Positions 16,395 to 26,530 of a DNA stretch of 64,000 bases are shown here, in pieces. How positions within the stretch are numbered: position 1 is the stretch's first letter; each line of letters begins with the position of its first letter. The notes beneath the pieces were generated by a model. The model had not been told where the DNA came from and did not search any database. It worked only from the letters and a program-made list of their open reading frames with translations. The translations under genes were made by a program, and so were the position numbers. Source of the DNA: VXYL01 sp965199915 (lineage in GTDB: Bacteria; Pseudomonadota; Gammaproteobacteria; Pseudomonadales; Azotimanducaceae); contig OZ241348.1 in NCBI GenBank assembly GCA_965199915.1, positions 4,712,001 to 4,776,000 on the forward strand. The letters run 5' to 3'.

Positions 16395-18962
16395 ATGCCG
16401 CAGCCGTCCGCGCCACTGGGCGACAAACACCGACATTCGGGAGGCTTCGCCATACGCAGCAACGAGACGCCCAGCGACCGGCTTGGACACCGCGAGGAAG
16501 CGCGGGCGCTGGCGCAAGCGCTGCCCTTCCTGGGCGATGGCGGCCGGCGCGAGGCGGCGGCCGCGGAAACACCCGACGAGCGCGGCTTCGTCGCCATCGT
16601 CAAGATTTTCGCGCGCACGTGGCCGTATCTGCTGCCGCACATCGTCGGCTACTGGCGGCAGGTGCCTCGGCGCTCGGAACACCCGGCCGACGGGGCCGGG
16701 CAAGACGGCGAGTGGAGCTCTCGCCATGTGCCGCCGTTGGCAACGGCTTTGGCGGCGGCGGGGCCGCTCGCCGGGTTGGCCCACGTCGGCGCGGACTGGC
16801 AAGGCAACCTGATCGTGGCCGCCGCGGCGCTGATGGCCGCGTTCTCTTGGGCTTTGTTGTTCGCCAAAGGCCGCGCCTACGTCGGCGCGTCGTTGGCCTT
16901 GGCGTTCCTCGGCACCGGCGCGTTCGCGTTTGCGGTCTTCGTCGTGGACGGTCTCCGCGACAACGTGTATGTGGGCCTGGTCTCCTGCGGGTGCGCCTGC
17001 ATCTGGGTTCTGCAATACCGCTTTGAAGCCGGCCGATTGCGCTTTCGCATTCGCTTGGGCAGCCACTTGGTCTACTACTTCGTCTTGCTGCTGGCCGCAA
17101 CGTTGCTGACGATGATGATCGCGCTGTTTTCCGTCGATCTGATCAGCCAGTCCATCCTGCAGGCGCAGCCGCTCACGCCGTTCGTCGCGGATTTCCTCGG
17201 TCAGCCGGAATTGGCCGGCCGCGCCGGGCAGACCGCCGTGGACGCGGGCGCCGCGGCGGCGAACATCGATCTGCAACCCCTCACCGCGGACCAGCGACGC
17301 GGCCTGACCTGGGTGTACGCCGGATTCATGATTGCCGCCTGGGTGCTGCAGATCCCCGCGATGATGCTATTGCCGTACTACTACATCTTCATCATGCAGC
17401 GCGTGAACCAGGATCTGCGCATGGCGCTGCTGAGGCGTTGGCACCGGCTCTCGCTGCGCTACCACAGCGGCCACCGGGTGGGGGACTCGGTGTACCGCCT
17501 CTACCAAGACAGCGCCCAGGTGACCGCCGTCATCGGCACGGCCCTGCAGGCCGCGCACCTGGTTGTCGCCTATGCCACCGGCGCCCTCTTCCTGGCCGCG
17601 CTCGACCCCATCCTGGGCGCCATGACGCTCAGCATCGTCGTGCTGGCCATCCTCTGGGGCCGTTGGTACTCGCCACGCATGCGGGTGAGATCTCTCGTCT
17701 CCCGCGAAGTGAATTCGGCGTTCACGTCGCGCGTGCAGGAGACCTTCGCCGCCATCCGCCTGGTCAAGGCCAATGGCGGCACGGAGGCCGAGCGCCAACG
17801 GCTGGAGCGGGATTCCGTGCGCGCCTTCCACGCCAGCTACCGGGCGCGATCGCTGATGGCCGTGGTCGGCATCGTCGCGTTTTCGCTGGCCGCGGCGGTG
17901 TTGCTGGCCGGGCAGTTTCTCACCGCCGTCTGGGCGCATGGGGAGCGCGAGACCTTCGCCACCATCCTCGTTGGCTTGGTGGGGCTGAGTTTCGTGCGCT
18001 GGAACCTGTCCGCCTACCAGTCCGCGCAGGATCAGCTCGGCGCAGCCAGCGTGTCGGTGCGCGATCTCGTCGAGCGGTGGACGCAGGCCCAGGACATGGC
18101 GATGGGGCTCGACCGCGTGTTCGCCATTCTGGACATCGAACCGGACGTGAGGAACAGCCCAAACGCGCGCGCGCTGCCGCGCTCTCTACGCGAAATCCGT
18201 TTCGACCGCGTGCATTTCTCCTACGAGGCGGGCCGTCCGGTGCTGCGCGACGTGAGCTTCGCCGCGCGGGCCGGCACGGTGACCGCCATCGTCGGGCCAA
18301 CCGGTTCCGGCAAGAGCAGCCTCATGAGCCTGCTGTTCCGCCTCTTCGATCCGGACTCCGGCGCCATCGCCATCGACGGCATCGACATCCGCCAGCTGGA
18401 TGTGGACAGCCTGCGCGACCATGTGTCCGTCGCGCTGCAGGAGAACGTGTTGTTCGGCATGTCGCTGCGCGACAACATACGCTACGTGGTGCCCGACGCG
18501 AGCGACGAGCGTGTGCTGGCCGCCGCGCGCGTGGCTTGCGTGGACGAGTACATCGCCGGCCTTCCCGACGGCCTTGACACCGTGTTGAGCGACCGCGGCG
18601 GCAAACTCTCCACCGGCCAACGCCAGCGTCTCTCGATCGCCCGTGCCGTGGTGAAGGACGCGCCCATCCTGATCTTGGACGAGCCCACGGCGGCGCTGGA
18701 CGTGTACACCGAACATCGGCTTCTCGCCCGCTTGGCGGCTTGGGGCAAGGATCGCGCCATCTTTCTGATCACCCACCGCATCTCCACCATCGCGCAAGCC
18801 GACCGCATCCTCTTCCTCGACGCCGGGCGGATCGTGGAGAGCGGCAGCCACGAGGATCTGATGCGCATTGAGGGCGGGCGCTACCGGGATGTGGTGTACG
18901 CCGAGGCGAGGCTGTCCCGGCGCGCCGAGGCGACGCCGCAGACAAGCGGCAACACGGCATGA
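16395..18962 (+). CDS. ABC exporter half-transporter (membrane + ATPase), subunit 1
   Basis: An 855-residue fused permease-ATPase of the lipid/drug exporter type. An extended N-terminus with extra membrane segments (about residues 130-260) precedes a six-helix exporter core. The nucleotide-binding domain has Walker A GPTGSGKSS (K640), signature LSTGQRQR (738-745) rather than LSGGQ, Walker B ILILDEP (D762) and a switch His in LITHRIS. The next gene starts inside its stop (ATGA), so the pair probably forms a heterodimer. The true start may be downstream of 16395, since the first ~60 residues are not family-like. Substrate unknown. Confidence 0.85.
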   Translation: MPQPSAPLGDKHRHSGGFAIRSNETPSDRLGHREEARALAQALPFLGDGGRREAAAAETPDERGFVAIVKIFARTWPYLLPHIVGYWRQVPRRSEHPADGAGQDGEWSSRHVPPLATALAAAGPLAGLAHVGADWQGNLIVAAAALMAAFSWALLFAKGRAYVGASLALAFLGTGAFAFAVFVVDGLRDNVYVGLVSCGCACIWVLQYRFEAGRLRFRIRLGSHLVYYFVLLLAATLLTMMIALFSVDLISQSILQAQPLTPFVADFLGQPELAGRAGQTAVDAGAAAANIDLQPLTADQRRGLTWVYAGFMIAAWVLQIPAMMLLPYYYIFIMQRVNQDLRMALLRRWHRLSLRYHSGHRVGDSVYRLYQDSAQVTAVIGTALQAAHLVVAYATGALFLAALDPILGAMTLSIVVLAILWGRWYSPRMRVRSLVSREVNSAFTSRVQETFAAIRLVKANGGTEAERQRLERDSVRAFHASYRARSLMAVVGIVAFSLAAAVLLAGQFLTAVWAHGERETFATILVGLVGLSFVRWNLSAYQSAQDQLGAASVSVRDLVERWTQAQDMAMGLDRVFAILDIEPDVRNSPNARALPRSLREIRFDRVHFSYEAGRPVLRDVSFAARAGTVTAIVGPTGSGKSSLMSLLFRLFDPDSGAIAIDGIDIRQLDVDSLRDHVSVALQENVLFGMSLRDNIRYVVPDASDERVLAAARVACVDEYIAGLPDGLDTVLSDRGGKLSTGQRQRLSIARAVVKDAPILILDEPTAALDVYTEHRLLARLAAWGKDRAIFLITHRISTIAQADRILFLDAGRIVESGSHEDLMRIEGGRYRDVVYAEARLSRRAEATPQTSGNTA

Positions 18963-21046
18963 AGGCGCGCTCGCGGCGCAAGGCCAAACCCTCCCTGCGC
19001 CAAGCGGAGGAGCAACTCGATCGCTCGGCCAGCGCGCTGGATACGCGCACCGACATCGGCTTGCGGGAGACGTTGCGCGTGTTCGCGCGGGTGGCCACGT
19101 ACTTCGGGCTCTTCAAGGCGCGCATCGCCGCGAAGATGGGCTTCATCACCGTGGAGTCGCTCTTCCGCCTGCTGGTGGTGCCGTGGCCGGGCAAGGTGGT
19201 GATCGATCACGTCGTGCTCGGACAGCCCATCGCCGCGGGCGCCGCCGGCTACCCGCCCTACCTCGCGCCGTTCGTGCTCTTTCTGGACGGCCAGAGCGCC
19301 GTCGCCATGATGCTGTGGATACTGCTGCTCGGCGTTTTCATGGTGATCGTATTCGGCTCCACCACCAACCGAGGCGCCGGCCGGTCGCCGACGGGCGCGC
19401 CCACCGGTAGCGCCGCCGGGGCTTCCGGGGCCGCCTCCGCGGTGTTGGCGCAAGGGCACGACACGGCCACGCAGACCGAGAACGAGGCGAACCGCGCCGG
19501 CAGCCTGATGGGCGGCATTCTGGGCATCTTGGACTTCAAGGTGAATCTGCGCCTCTCACAGGCGCTGAACCATGTTCTGCGCACGCAACTGGCGGCGCGG
19601 GCGCAAGCGCTGCCGATGACCACGTTGGACGAACAGCGCATCGGCGACAGCGTCTTTCGCGTCCTCTACGACACCACCAGCGCCAGCCTGCTGCTCGAGG
19701 GGCTCACCGTCGGGCTCTACTCCGGCGTGCTCGGCGTGGTCACCTGCCTGATCATGATGCATCTGTACTACGGCGCGGCCCCGGAGGTGATCGTGCTGGC
19801 CATCGTGGCCATGCCGCTCACGCTGGCGTGCGTGATTCCCTTCGCACGCATGGCGCGTCGCCGCAGCCAGGCCAGCCGCGCCTCGGGCGCCAACACCACC
19901 AGCAACATCGAAGAGGGCATGAGCAACGTGCTGGCGGTGCAGAGCCTAGGCGGCAACAAGCGCGAGGGCGAGCGGTTCCGCGCGGTGAGCGAGGAGTCGT
20001 TCGCCCGCTTCCGGCGGGAGTCGCTGGTGAAGCTGACCTACCAGCAGTTCGGCACCCTCGCCTTCATGCTCAGCCAAGTGGTGTTTTTCGTGGTGATGGC
20101 CGAGCGCGTGATCGACGGCACGTTCACGGCGGGCGACTACTTCGTGGTCGCCTACTACTTCTTCGTCTTGAGCGCCACGTTCGCGGCTTGGGGCTACATG
20201 TACACGGAGTGGCAGGTGTATGTCGCCGGCATGAGGCGCGCGTTCTTCCTGCTGGACCTGCCGACGGAGAGGACGCGCCACGGCGCGCCGCTGCCGCGCA
20301 TCCAACATGGCGTTGTGATGGAGAATGTCGGATTGACCTATCCCGACGGCCGGCGCGCCTTGCGCAACGTCAACCTCGAAGCCCGTCCAGGCGAGATCAT
20401 CGCCCTCGTCGGGCCAACCGGCGCCGGCAAGACCAGCCTCGCCTATTTGGTTCCGGCCTTCGTGCAGGCCACCGAAGGTCGGGTGTCCATCGACGGCGTC
20501 GATCTCAAGGACGTGTCGGTGGAGAGCCTCCGAAGCCAAGTGTCCTACGTGTTTCAAGAAACGCAGCTGTTCTCCGATTCGATCCAAGACAACATCCGCT
20601 ACGGCAACAAGAGCGCCACCTTGACGCAGGTGCGAGCCGCCGCCCGCACCGCTGGCGCCCACGACTTCATCGCGGCGCTCCCCGAGGGATACGCGACCAA
20701 CCTCGGCACGGTGACGAGCAAGCTCTCCGTGGGGCAGAAGCAGCGCATCGCCATTGCGCGGGGACTGCTGCGCGACGCGCGCATTCTGATTCTGGACGAG
20801 CCGACCTCCGGGCTGGATCCCCAAACCGAGGAACACCTGGTACACGCGCTCGGCGAGGCGGCAAAGGAGAAGTTGGTGATCGTCATCGCCCACCGGCTGT
20901 CCACCATCGCGCACGCGGACCGCATCTACTTTCTAGAGGCCGGCGAGATCAAAGAGACCGGCACCCACGAGGCGCTGCTGGCGAAGCCGGGCGGACGCTA
21001 CCGGCAATACGTCGCCATGCCGGCGGCAGGCGCCGACGCGGGCTGA
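18959..21046 (+). CDS. ABC exporter half-transporter, subunit 2
   Basis: A 695-residue partner of the preceding gene, overlapping it by four bases. It has an exporter membrane domain with a low-complexity Gly/Ala/Thr loop (about residues 140-170), then an ATPase domain: Walker A GPTGAGKTS (K491), signature LSVGQKQR (from 589), Walker B ILILDEPTSGLD (D613) and switch His (VIAHRLS). The two subunits differ in signature (LSTGQ, LSVGQ), as in heterodimeric exporters. It ends 17 bases from the convergent TonB receptor. Substrate unknown. Confidence 0.88.
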   Translation: MKARSRRKAKPSLRQAEEQLDRSASALDTRTDIGLRETLRVFARVATYFGLFKARIAAKMGFITVESLFRLLVVPWPGKVVIDHVVLGQPIAAGAAGYPPYLAPFVLFLDGQSAVAMMLWILLLGVFMVIVFGSTTNRGAGRSPTGAPTGSAAGASGAASAVLAQGHDTATQTENEANRAGSLMGGILGILDFKVNLRLSQALNHVLRTQLAARAQALPMTTLDEQRIGDSVFRVLYDTTSASLLLEGLTVGLYSGVLGVVTCLIMMHLYYGAAPEVIVLAIVAMPLTLACVIPFARMARRRSQASRASGANTTSNIEEGMSNVLAVQSLGGNKREGERFRAVSEESFARFRRESLVKLTYQQFGTLAFMLSQVVFFVVMAERVIDGTFTAGDYFVVAYYFFVLSATFAAWGYMYTEWQVYVAGMRRAFFLLDLPTERTRHGAPLPRIQHGVVMENVGLTYPDGRRALRNVNLEARPGEIIALVGPTGAGKTSLAYLVPAFVQATEGRVSIDGVDLKDVSVESLRSQVSYVFQETQLFSDSIQDNIRYGNKSATLTQVRAAARTAGAHDFIAALPEGYATNLGTVTSKLSVGQKQRIAIARGLLRDARILILDEPTSGLDPQTEEHLVHALGEAAKEKLVIVIAHRLSTIAHADRIYFLEAGEIKETGTHEALLAKPGGRYRQYVAMPAAGADAG

Positions 21047-21063
21047 GCGTCGGCCTGCCGCGC

Positions 21064-23787
21064 CTACTGGAACGGGCGGTAGCGAACCTGAACGCCGAAC
21101 TCGCGCGGGTTCGTCGGATACCCCAGCGAGGGATTGCTGCCCAAGCCGCTGATGGGCAGGAACTCGACCAGCCCGACTTCGTCCATGACGTTCTGCACGA
21201 AGAGAAGCGCGGACCACTTCTCGTCCGCGGATGTCCAGACCCCGCTCGCGTCCCACCGCCGATAGGCCGGTATCTCGTACTCCGGCACACCGCCGATGTT
21301 GGGATGCTGCGCGTCCGTGAACGTAAAGGTGCCGAGAAGCTGGAGCTTGCCGAGGTCGCCGAGGGAGTGCTCGTAGCTCAGCGTCAACGCCAGCTTGTTC
21401 TTCGGCTGCATCGGCAGCCGGTTGCCCGTCAAATCCACCGCCAACGGGTAGGAGGTGGTGGTGGGTTGGCCGCTGTCGAAGTCGATGTGCGACCATTCCC
21501 CGTATTCGGTGCGGGGATGGCCCCACACCACCGACGAGTGCGGACCGATCTGGGAATCCTGGAAGGCGTAGAAGCCGCTCAGCCGCCACTGTTCCGTGAA
21601 ATAGAAGCTGAACTCGAAGTCCGCGCCCCAGATCTGCGTGTCGTCGATGTTGGACGTGTACTCCGCCAGCGGCGTGGACGTGAACGCCGGCAACTGCAAC
21701 CCCGGCGGCGGCGGCTGCACGCCGGCGAGTTGGAAACCGTCGTAGTCGTTGAGCCAGAGGCCGGCCGCGATCTGCAGCCGCGAATCCAGATAGAGCCCCT
21801 TGACGCCTGCTTCGTAGTTGACGAGCGTTTCCTCCTCGATGAACGGCAGATCCACGCCCGGAATAGGGGAGTTGAATCCGCCGGCGCGATAGCCGGTGGA
21901 AATGCGGCCGTAGAGCAGATTGTCCGCGGCTGTCGTGTACTCGACGCTCAAGTGGCCGATGGTCTTGTCCCACGTGTGCGGGTCGCCGACCGCGCCGTTC
22001 GGAAAGAACACGCCGAGAATCGAGCCGATCTGCACCAACGCGAAGCCGCCGCCGCTCTCCGGCGGCTGGGCCTTCTCGTCTTCCGTGTGGCGCAAGCCGC
22101 CCGAGATGGTCCACTGATCGTTGACCTTGTAGGTGCCGCTCACGAACGCGGCTTGCGTCTCCGATGTGGCGCCGGTGTAGAAGCGCACCGTCTCGGTGTG
22201 CTCGGCACCTTCCGGGCAGTACCAGTACAGGCCGTCGTTTTCCGGTGCTTGCGCGGGATCCGCCGTGCCGATGCCGAACGCCTCGACGACGTTGGTGAGC
22301 ACATCCCCGCAGTCGTTCACCGCTACGAATCCGAATATGGGCGACGCCGCGACGGCCTGTTCGTCGGCGGTGCCGAACCGGTACGGGCGCGTCTTGTCCA
22401 CCCGCACCAAGTCCCAGAACGTTTCGTTCTCGTAGGTGAACAGGCCGGCGATGAAGTTGAAGGGGCCGTCGAAATCCGAAGTGACATGCACCTCGTGCGA
22501 GGTCTCGTCGTAGAGGTACGGCAGGATGTAGTGCGTGTCCTCGAACGGCGAGGCTCGGCCGTCGGAGGCCATGGTGTGATCGAGCGTGTTCGGATCCTCG
22601 CCGACGGAGACCCGGTTCGCGTAGTCCGCGTCCTTGATGTTGATCATGTCCACGTCGCCCTTGTGGAAGCTGTAGCGCACGCTCAGGGTTTCCGTCACGT
22701 CGTACTGCGCGTACAGGGTCACCTGATCGCTCTCGCTGTCCTGCCGACCGGGGAAGTTGAGGGCGACTTTGTTCTTGATGTCGCCACAGCGGAACCCCGG
22801 CACGCCGATCGGGCAGTTCGGATTGATGGCCGGGTTGGGCGTTGCGTAGAGATAGAGGTCGTTCGGGGTGGGATTCGCATTCGGCGGCGGTGGCGCCAGC
22901 TGGCCGCCTTGCGGCCCCAAGGTGATGGACTGATCCGTGCGGTTCAGATTGCTCAGCGTCACCAGCGACCTCGGCACGCCCTTGTCGCGCACCATGGCCC
23001 AGCGAATGTTGGCGTCGAAGCGATCGGTCTTGAACCGCAACTGCGGCGCCAGGAAGGTGTGGTCCGGCTTGTCGTAGTCCCCGCCGAGGCCGATGTTCTC
23101 CTGGCGGCCAGCGCCGGTGTGGATGCCGCCTGTGAGCCGGAACATGACCGGACCGGCCAACGGCCCGCCCACGGCGGCGTTCACGCGCTGCTGGGAGACG
23201 TCCGTGATCTCCACCATCACCTCGGCATCCCGCTCGGCCGAGGGTTTCTTGTAGACCAGGTTGACCGAGCCGGCGATGGAGTTGCGGCCGTTCAACGTCC
23301 CTTGGGGCCCGCGCGCCACCTCGATGCGCTCCAAGTCGAAGCCGCCGCCAGGCAAGGTGCCGTACAGGCCAATGGTGTAGGCGCCGTCGATGTAGGTGGC
23401 CACGGCCCGGTCGGCGTGCGTCTGGCCGGCGATGCGCGTGCCGATGCCGCGAATCACGGTGCCCTGCCCTTCCTGATCCATTTCGTCGCCGAACTGCAGG
23501 CCGGGCACCAGGTTCTGCAGATCGGTCTTGTCTTGGAGCACGAGTTCCTCAAGCGCTTTCGCGTCGAACGCCGTGATCGTCATCGGCACGTCGAGGATGT
23601 TCTCCTCGATCTTCTCCGCCGTGACGATCACTTCCTCGTGGTAGGTGCGCCCTTGGTCGCCCTGCACCGGCGCTGCATCGCCAGTGCCAGGCTGCGCCGT
23701 TGCGGACGAGGCGAGAAGCGCGAGAAGCGGAATGACTGAAACCGGATGGGCGGACACGACGGCGACACCGATTTGATTGCTTTCCAC
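21064..23787 (-). CDS. TonB-dependent outer-membrane receptor
   Basis: A 907-residue outer-membrane transporter. A signal peptide ending in LLASSATAQ is followed by a TonB-box-like EEVIVTAEK, a plug domain (NLVPGLQFGD, RGIGTRIAGQ, IEVARGPQGTLNGRNSIAGS) and a 22-strand-type barrel ending in FGVQVRYRPFQ. It is of the type that takes up iron complexes or plant/algal compounds in proteobacteria; the ligand is unknown. The GTG at 23787 is preferred to the ATG at 23844 because GGGGAGGG lies upstream and the signal peptide then has normal length. Confidence 0.9.
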   Translation of the reverse strand: MESNQIGVAVVSAHPVSVIPLLALLASSATAQPGTGDAAPVQGDQGRTYHEEVIVTAEKIEENILDVPMTITAFDAKALEELVLQDKTDLQNLVPGLQFGDEMDQEGQGTVIRGIGTRIAGQTHADRAVATYIDGAYTIGLYGTLPGGGFDLERIEVARGPQGTLNGRNSIAGSVNLVYKKPSAERDAEVMVEITDVSQQRVNAAVGGPLAGPVMFRLTGGIHTGAGRQENIGLGGDYDKPDHTFLAPQLRFKTDRFDANIRWAMVRDKGVPRSLVTLSNLNRTDQSITLGPQGGQLAPPPPNANPTPNDLYLYATPNPAINPNCPIGVPGFRCGDIKNKVALNFPGRQDSESDQVTLYAQYDVTETLSVRYSFHKGDVDMINIKDADYANRVSVGEDPNTLDHTMASDGRASPFEDTHYILPYLYDETSHEVHVTSDFDGPFNFIAGLFTYENETFWDLVRVDKTRPYRFGTADEQAVAASPIFGFVAVNDCGDVLTNVVEAFGIGTADPAQAPENDGLYWYCPEGAEHTETVRFYTGATSETQAAFVSGTYKVNDQWTISGGLRHTEDEKAQPPESGGGFALVQIGSILGVFFPNGAVGDPHTWDKTIGHLSVEYTTAADNLLYGRISTGYRAGGFNSPIPGVDLPFIEEETLVNYEAGVKGLYLDSRLQIAAGLWLNDYDGFQLAGVQPPPPGLQLPAFTSTPLAEYTSNIDDTQIWGADFEFSFYFTEQWRLSGFYAFQDSQIGPHSSVVWGHPRTEYGEWSHIDFDSGQPTTTSYPLAVDLTGNRLPMQPKNKLALTLSYEHSLGDLGKLQLLGTFTFTDAQHPNIGGVPEYEIPAYRRWDASGVWTSADEKWSALLFVQNVMDEVGLVEFLPISGLGSNPSLGYPTNPREFGVQVRYRPFQ

Positions 23788-23889
23788 GACAGGACCCTCC
23801 CCAAGCTGTTCGAGTGAAGGGGCAGCGTACCAAACATCGACCATCCTCGGTCAACAACTTGCGGCCATCTGCTGGACATGAAGTAGCCC

Positions 23890-23918
23890 GCTTGGCAGAT
23901 CGCGCTGTCAAACTGGGC
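23890..23918 (+). repeat. dispersed repeat family A, short copy
   Basis: GCTTGGCAGATCGCGCTGTC and the following AAACTGGGC match the core of the longer copies at 25164-25250 and 41684-41769. It lies between the TonB receptor and a DUF4143 ATPase. Confidence 0.55.
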
Positions 23919-23929
23919 GCAGACCGATG

Positions 23930-25093
23930 CTAGGCGTCGCGCGGCAGCAGATCGCCCTGCCAGAGGCGTTCCACGAAGGCTGCGGCAGGGAGGATGTCGA
24001 TGCCGTCTTCAGTGCGCCTTGTGCGGGGCTCCAAGCACGCCACCGCGCGGGCGCCGACGTGCGGGTTGTCCTTCGCCAAGCTGCGCAATCCCTTCAACTG
24101 GCGGCCGACGATCTTCGCGCTCGCCTTCGCTTCCACGGCCAAGCGCATGTCGCCCAGCACGAAATCCACTTCCGTGCCGCCGGCGAGGCGCCAGTAGGCG
24201 AGGGCGTCGTCTCGTTCGCTGTAGGCGAGGTAGGCGGCGAGTTCGTGGAACACCCAGTTCTCGAACGCCTTGCCGTAGAGTTCCGAGCCGGACGCGAGCG
24301 CGCCTCTGCGGGCGAGACGGTTGACGATGCCCACGTCCGCGAAGTAGAACTTCGGGGCCACGACGAGGCGGCGTTTCGGGCGCTGTCGATAGGCGGGCAG
24401 CCAGCGCCCTAGCAGAGTGTCCTCCAAGATCTCGAAGTAGCCTTTGGCAGTGTGGCTGGAAACTCCGCAATCGGCGGCGATGTTCGAGAAATTCGCGATC
24501 TCGCCGTCGGTCAAGGCCGCGGCGTTCAGAAAGCCGGCGAAGGCCGGCAGGTTGCGAACCAGCCCTTCGGCGGCCACCTCTTCCCTCAGGTAGTTGGCGA
24601 TGTAGGCGTCCAAGCGTCGTTGTGGCCGGGCCGCCTCGTACATGGGCGGCAGATAGCCGTGGTTGAGCAGCCTCGTTAGATCGAACTCGGTGCCGAGCTC
24701 GGCTGCCGTCAGGCCGTGCAGTTCGAAGCGCGTGGCGCGCCCGCCGAGAAGGTTGGCGGCGCCGCGCCGCACCTTGCGGGCGCTCGAACCACACAGCGCG
24801 AACTGCACGGCGCGGTTCTCGATCAGCCAATGCACCTCGTCGAGGAGGGCGGGCACCTTCTGCACTTCGTCGATCACAACCTGCGCCGGCGGCGATGCCG
24901 CTGCTTCGATCTCCTCGCGCAGCAGTTCCGGGTTGGCCATGTAGCGGCGGAACTCGTCGGCCTTCAGCAAATCCAGCCAGCGAGCGTCGGGGAAGCGCTG
25001 CTTGAGAAGCGTGGTCTTGCCCGTTTGACGCGGGCCCCAGAGGAAGAAGGTCTCCTCTCCTGGTTCCGGCAGCGGTAGGTTTCTCTTGAACAT
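23930..25093 (-). CDS. DUF4143-family AAA ATPase (AAA_14)
   Basis: A 387-residue ATPase of the AAA_14 plus DUF4143 type. Walker A GPRQTGKTT (K26), Walker B QVVIDEVQKVP near 72-82, and sensor FALCGSSARKVRR near 98. The C-terminal DUF4143 half carries a PD-(D/E)xK-like pattern (GGTEVDFVLGDMRLAVEAKAS), although most family members are not shown to be nucleases. These genes are common in genomes rich in mobile DNA; their job is unclear. Two direct repeats right upstream suggest autoregulation. Confidence 0.85.
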   Translation of the reverse strand: MFKRNLPLPEPGEETFFLWGPRQTGKTTLLKQRFPDARWLDLLKADEFRRYMANPELLREEIEAAASPPAQVVIDEVQKVPALLDEVHWLIENRAVQFALCGSSARKVRRGAANLLGGRATRFELHGLTAAELGTEFDLTRLLNHGYLPPMYEAARPQRRLDAYIANYLREEVAAEGLVRNLPAFAGFLNAAALTDGEIANFSNIAADCGVSSHTAKGYFEILEDTLLGRWLPAYRQRPKRRLVVAPKFYFADVGIVNRLARRGALASGSELYGKAFENWVFHELAAYLAYSERDDALAYWRLAGGTEVDFVLGDMRLAVEAKASAKIVGRQLKGLRSLAKDNPHVGARAVACLEPRTRRTEDGIDILPAAAFVERLWQGDLLPRDA

Positions 25094-25107
25094 GCACTTC
25101 AGAATAG

Positions 25108-25151
25108 CATGATATTTTGAGGCTTCACTTCAAAAATACATGATATTTTGA
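25108..25151. promoter_or_regulatory. two direct repeats 31 bp apart upstream of DUF4143 gene
   Basis: CATGATATTTTGA occurs exactly at 25108-25120 and 25139-25151. The start-to-start spacing of 31 bases is three DNA turns, so both face the same side. They lie 15-58 bases upstream of the ATG at 25093 in an AT-rich patch, as expected for an operator/promoter. Confidence 0.55.
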
Positions 25152-25163
25152 ATTAGCCCAGTG

Positions 25164-25250
25164 GACGCTCACCAACCGCCGTAGAGCACGGGGCGGCGAC
25201 TCCGCAACCCTACGGCTTGGCAGATTGCGCCGTCAAACCAGGCCAATCCA
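25164..25250 (+). repeat. dispersed repeat family A, long copy 1
   Basis: About 87 bases, nearly identical to 41684-41769 in the same orientation (both begin GACGCTCACCAACCGCC and end GGCC.ATCCA). Shorter core copies are at 23890 and 51144. All are intergenic and flank defence or TA genes. Confidence 0.65.
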
Positions 25251-25295
25251 AACTCCAATTTTGAATTAGCCTCCTTCTGTGCCATCCTTTGGCGC

Positions 25296-26473
25296 ATGAT
25301 CGTCGATCGCGACTTGGCCTCGCACGTCCGGCAAGCGGCGCAGCGCTTTCCGGTCGTCACGCTCACCGGCCCGCGGCAGAGCGGCAAGTCCACGCTGTGC
25401 CGCGCCCTCTTTCCCCAGCACCGCTATCTGTCCTTGGAAGCGTTGGACGTGCGGGCGTTCGCGCAAGAGGATCCGCGCGCGTTCCTTGCCCAATTCGACG
25501 CCGGTGCCGTCATCGACGAAGTGCATCGCGTACCGGCCCTGCTCTCCTATCTGCAAGGTGTGGTGGACGACGACCCGACGCCGGGCCGCTGGATACTCAC
25601 GGGTTCGCAGAACTTGGCGCTGCTTGAATCCGCAAGCCAGTCCCTCGCCGGCCGTACCGCCGTGCAGCACCTGCTGCCGATGGCGCGCAGCGAGGTGTTG
25701 CGCTTCGACGCCCACCCGGCAACCTTGGACGAGACGCTGCTCACCGGCGGCTACCCGCGCATCCTCGACCACGGCCTGCAGCCGGCCGATTGGCTGGGCC
25801 CGTATGTGACCACTTACATCGAGCGGGACGTGCGCAGCGTCACCAACGTCGGCGACCTCGTGACGTTCCAGCGTTTCGTGGAACTGTGCGCCGGGCGCAC
25901 CGGCCAGCTGCTGAACTATTCGTCGCTGGCGGACGACTGCGCCATTTCGCAGCCGACGGCGAAGAACTGGCTCAGCATTCTGGAGACGAGCTACATCGCC
26001 TTCGGCTGCCGCCGTTCCACACGAGCGCGCGCCGGCGCCTGATCAGAACGCCCAAGCTGCACTTCCACGACACCGGCCTCGTCTGCTGGCTGCTTGGCAT
26101 CCGCACGGCGGAGCAGTTGCGTTCGCACCCGCTGCGCGGCGCGATCTTCGAGACGTGGGTGGCGTCCGAGATCGTCAAGCACCGCACGAACCGCGGCGTC
26201 TCGCACGGCTGCTTCTTCTACCGCCACCGCGACGGCACGGAAGCCGACTTCGTGATCGAACATCCCTCCGGCCTGCGCCTCGTCGAGGCGAAGTCCGGCA
26301 CCACGGCATCCGCCAGCCTGTTCGATGGCGGCCGCCGCGCTCGGCAGCAACTGGGCGCGGCCGCCGGAGAGAGCGACCTCATCGTCGTGTACGGCGGCGA
26401 CCAGCACCAGCGGCGCACAGCCGGGCGGCTGGTTCCGTGGGCCGAACTGCACGAAGGCGACTGGTGGCACTGA
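25296..26473 (+). pseudogene. DUF4143-family AAA ATPase, single frameshift
   Basis: The first 248 codons (MIVDRDLASHVRQAAQRF; Walker A GPRQSGKST; Walker B AVIDEVHRVP; sensor LTGSQNLALLES) run to a stop at 26042. The rest of the protein continues without loss from about 26010 in the frame one base back (IRTPKLHFHDTGLVCWLLGI, then GTEADFVIEHPSGLRLVEAKS) to 26473. One missing base near 26004-26012 explains it. Full length would be ~393 residues, normal for the family. It is a recent pseudogene or an assembly indel. A degraded relative lies at 38734. Confidence 0.75.
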
Positions 26474-26530
26474 CGCGCCTTGATCCCGCACCATCCATCT
26501 ACCGCCCTTCTGCCGCCTGCGCACGCTTTG

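Noticed and set aside
19828..23739. 1303-codon plus-strand frame across ABC subunit 2 and the TonB receptor
   Set aside because: Low-complexity Arg/Val/Gly translation spanning two genes on opposite strands; no domain seen.
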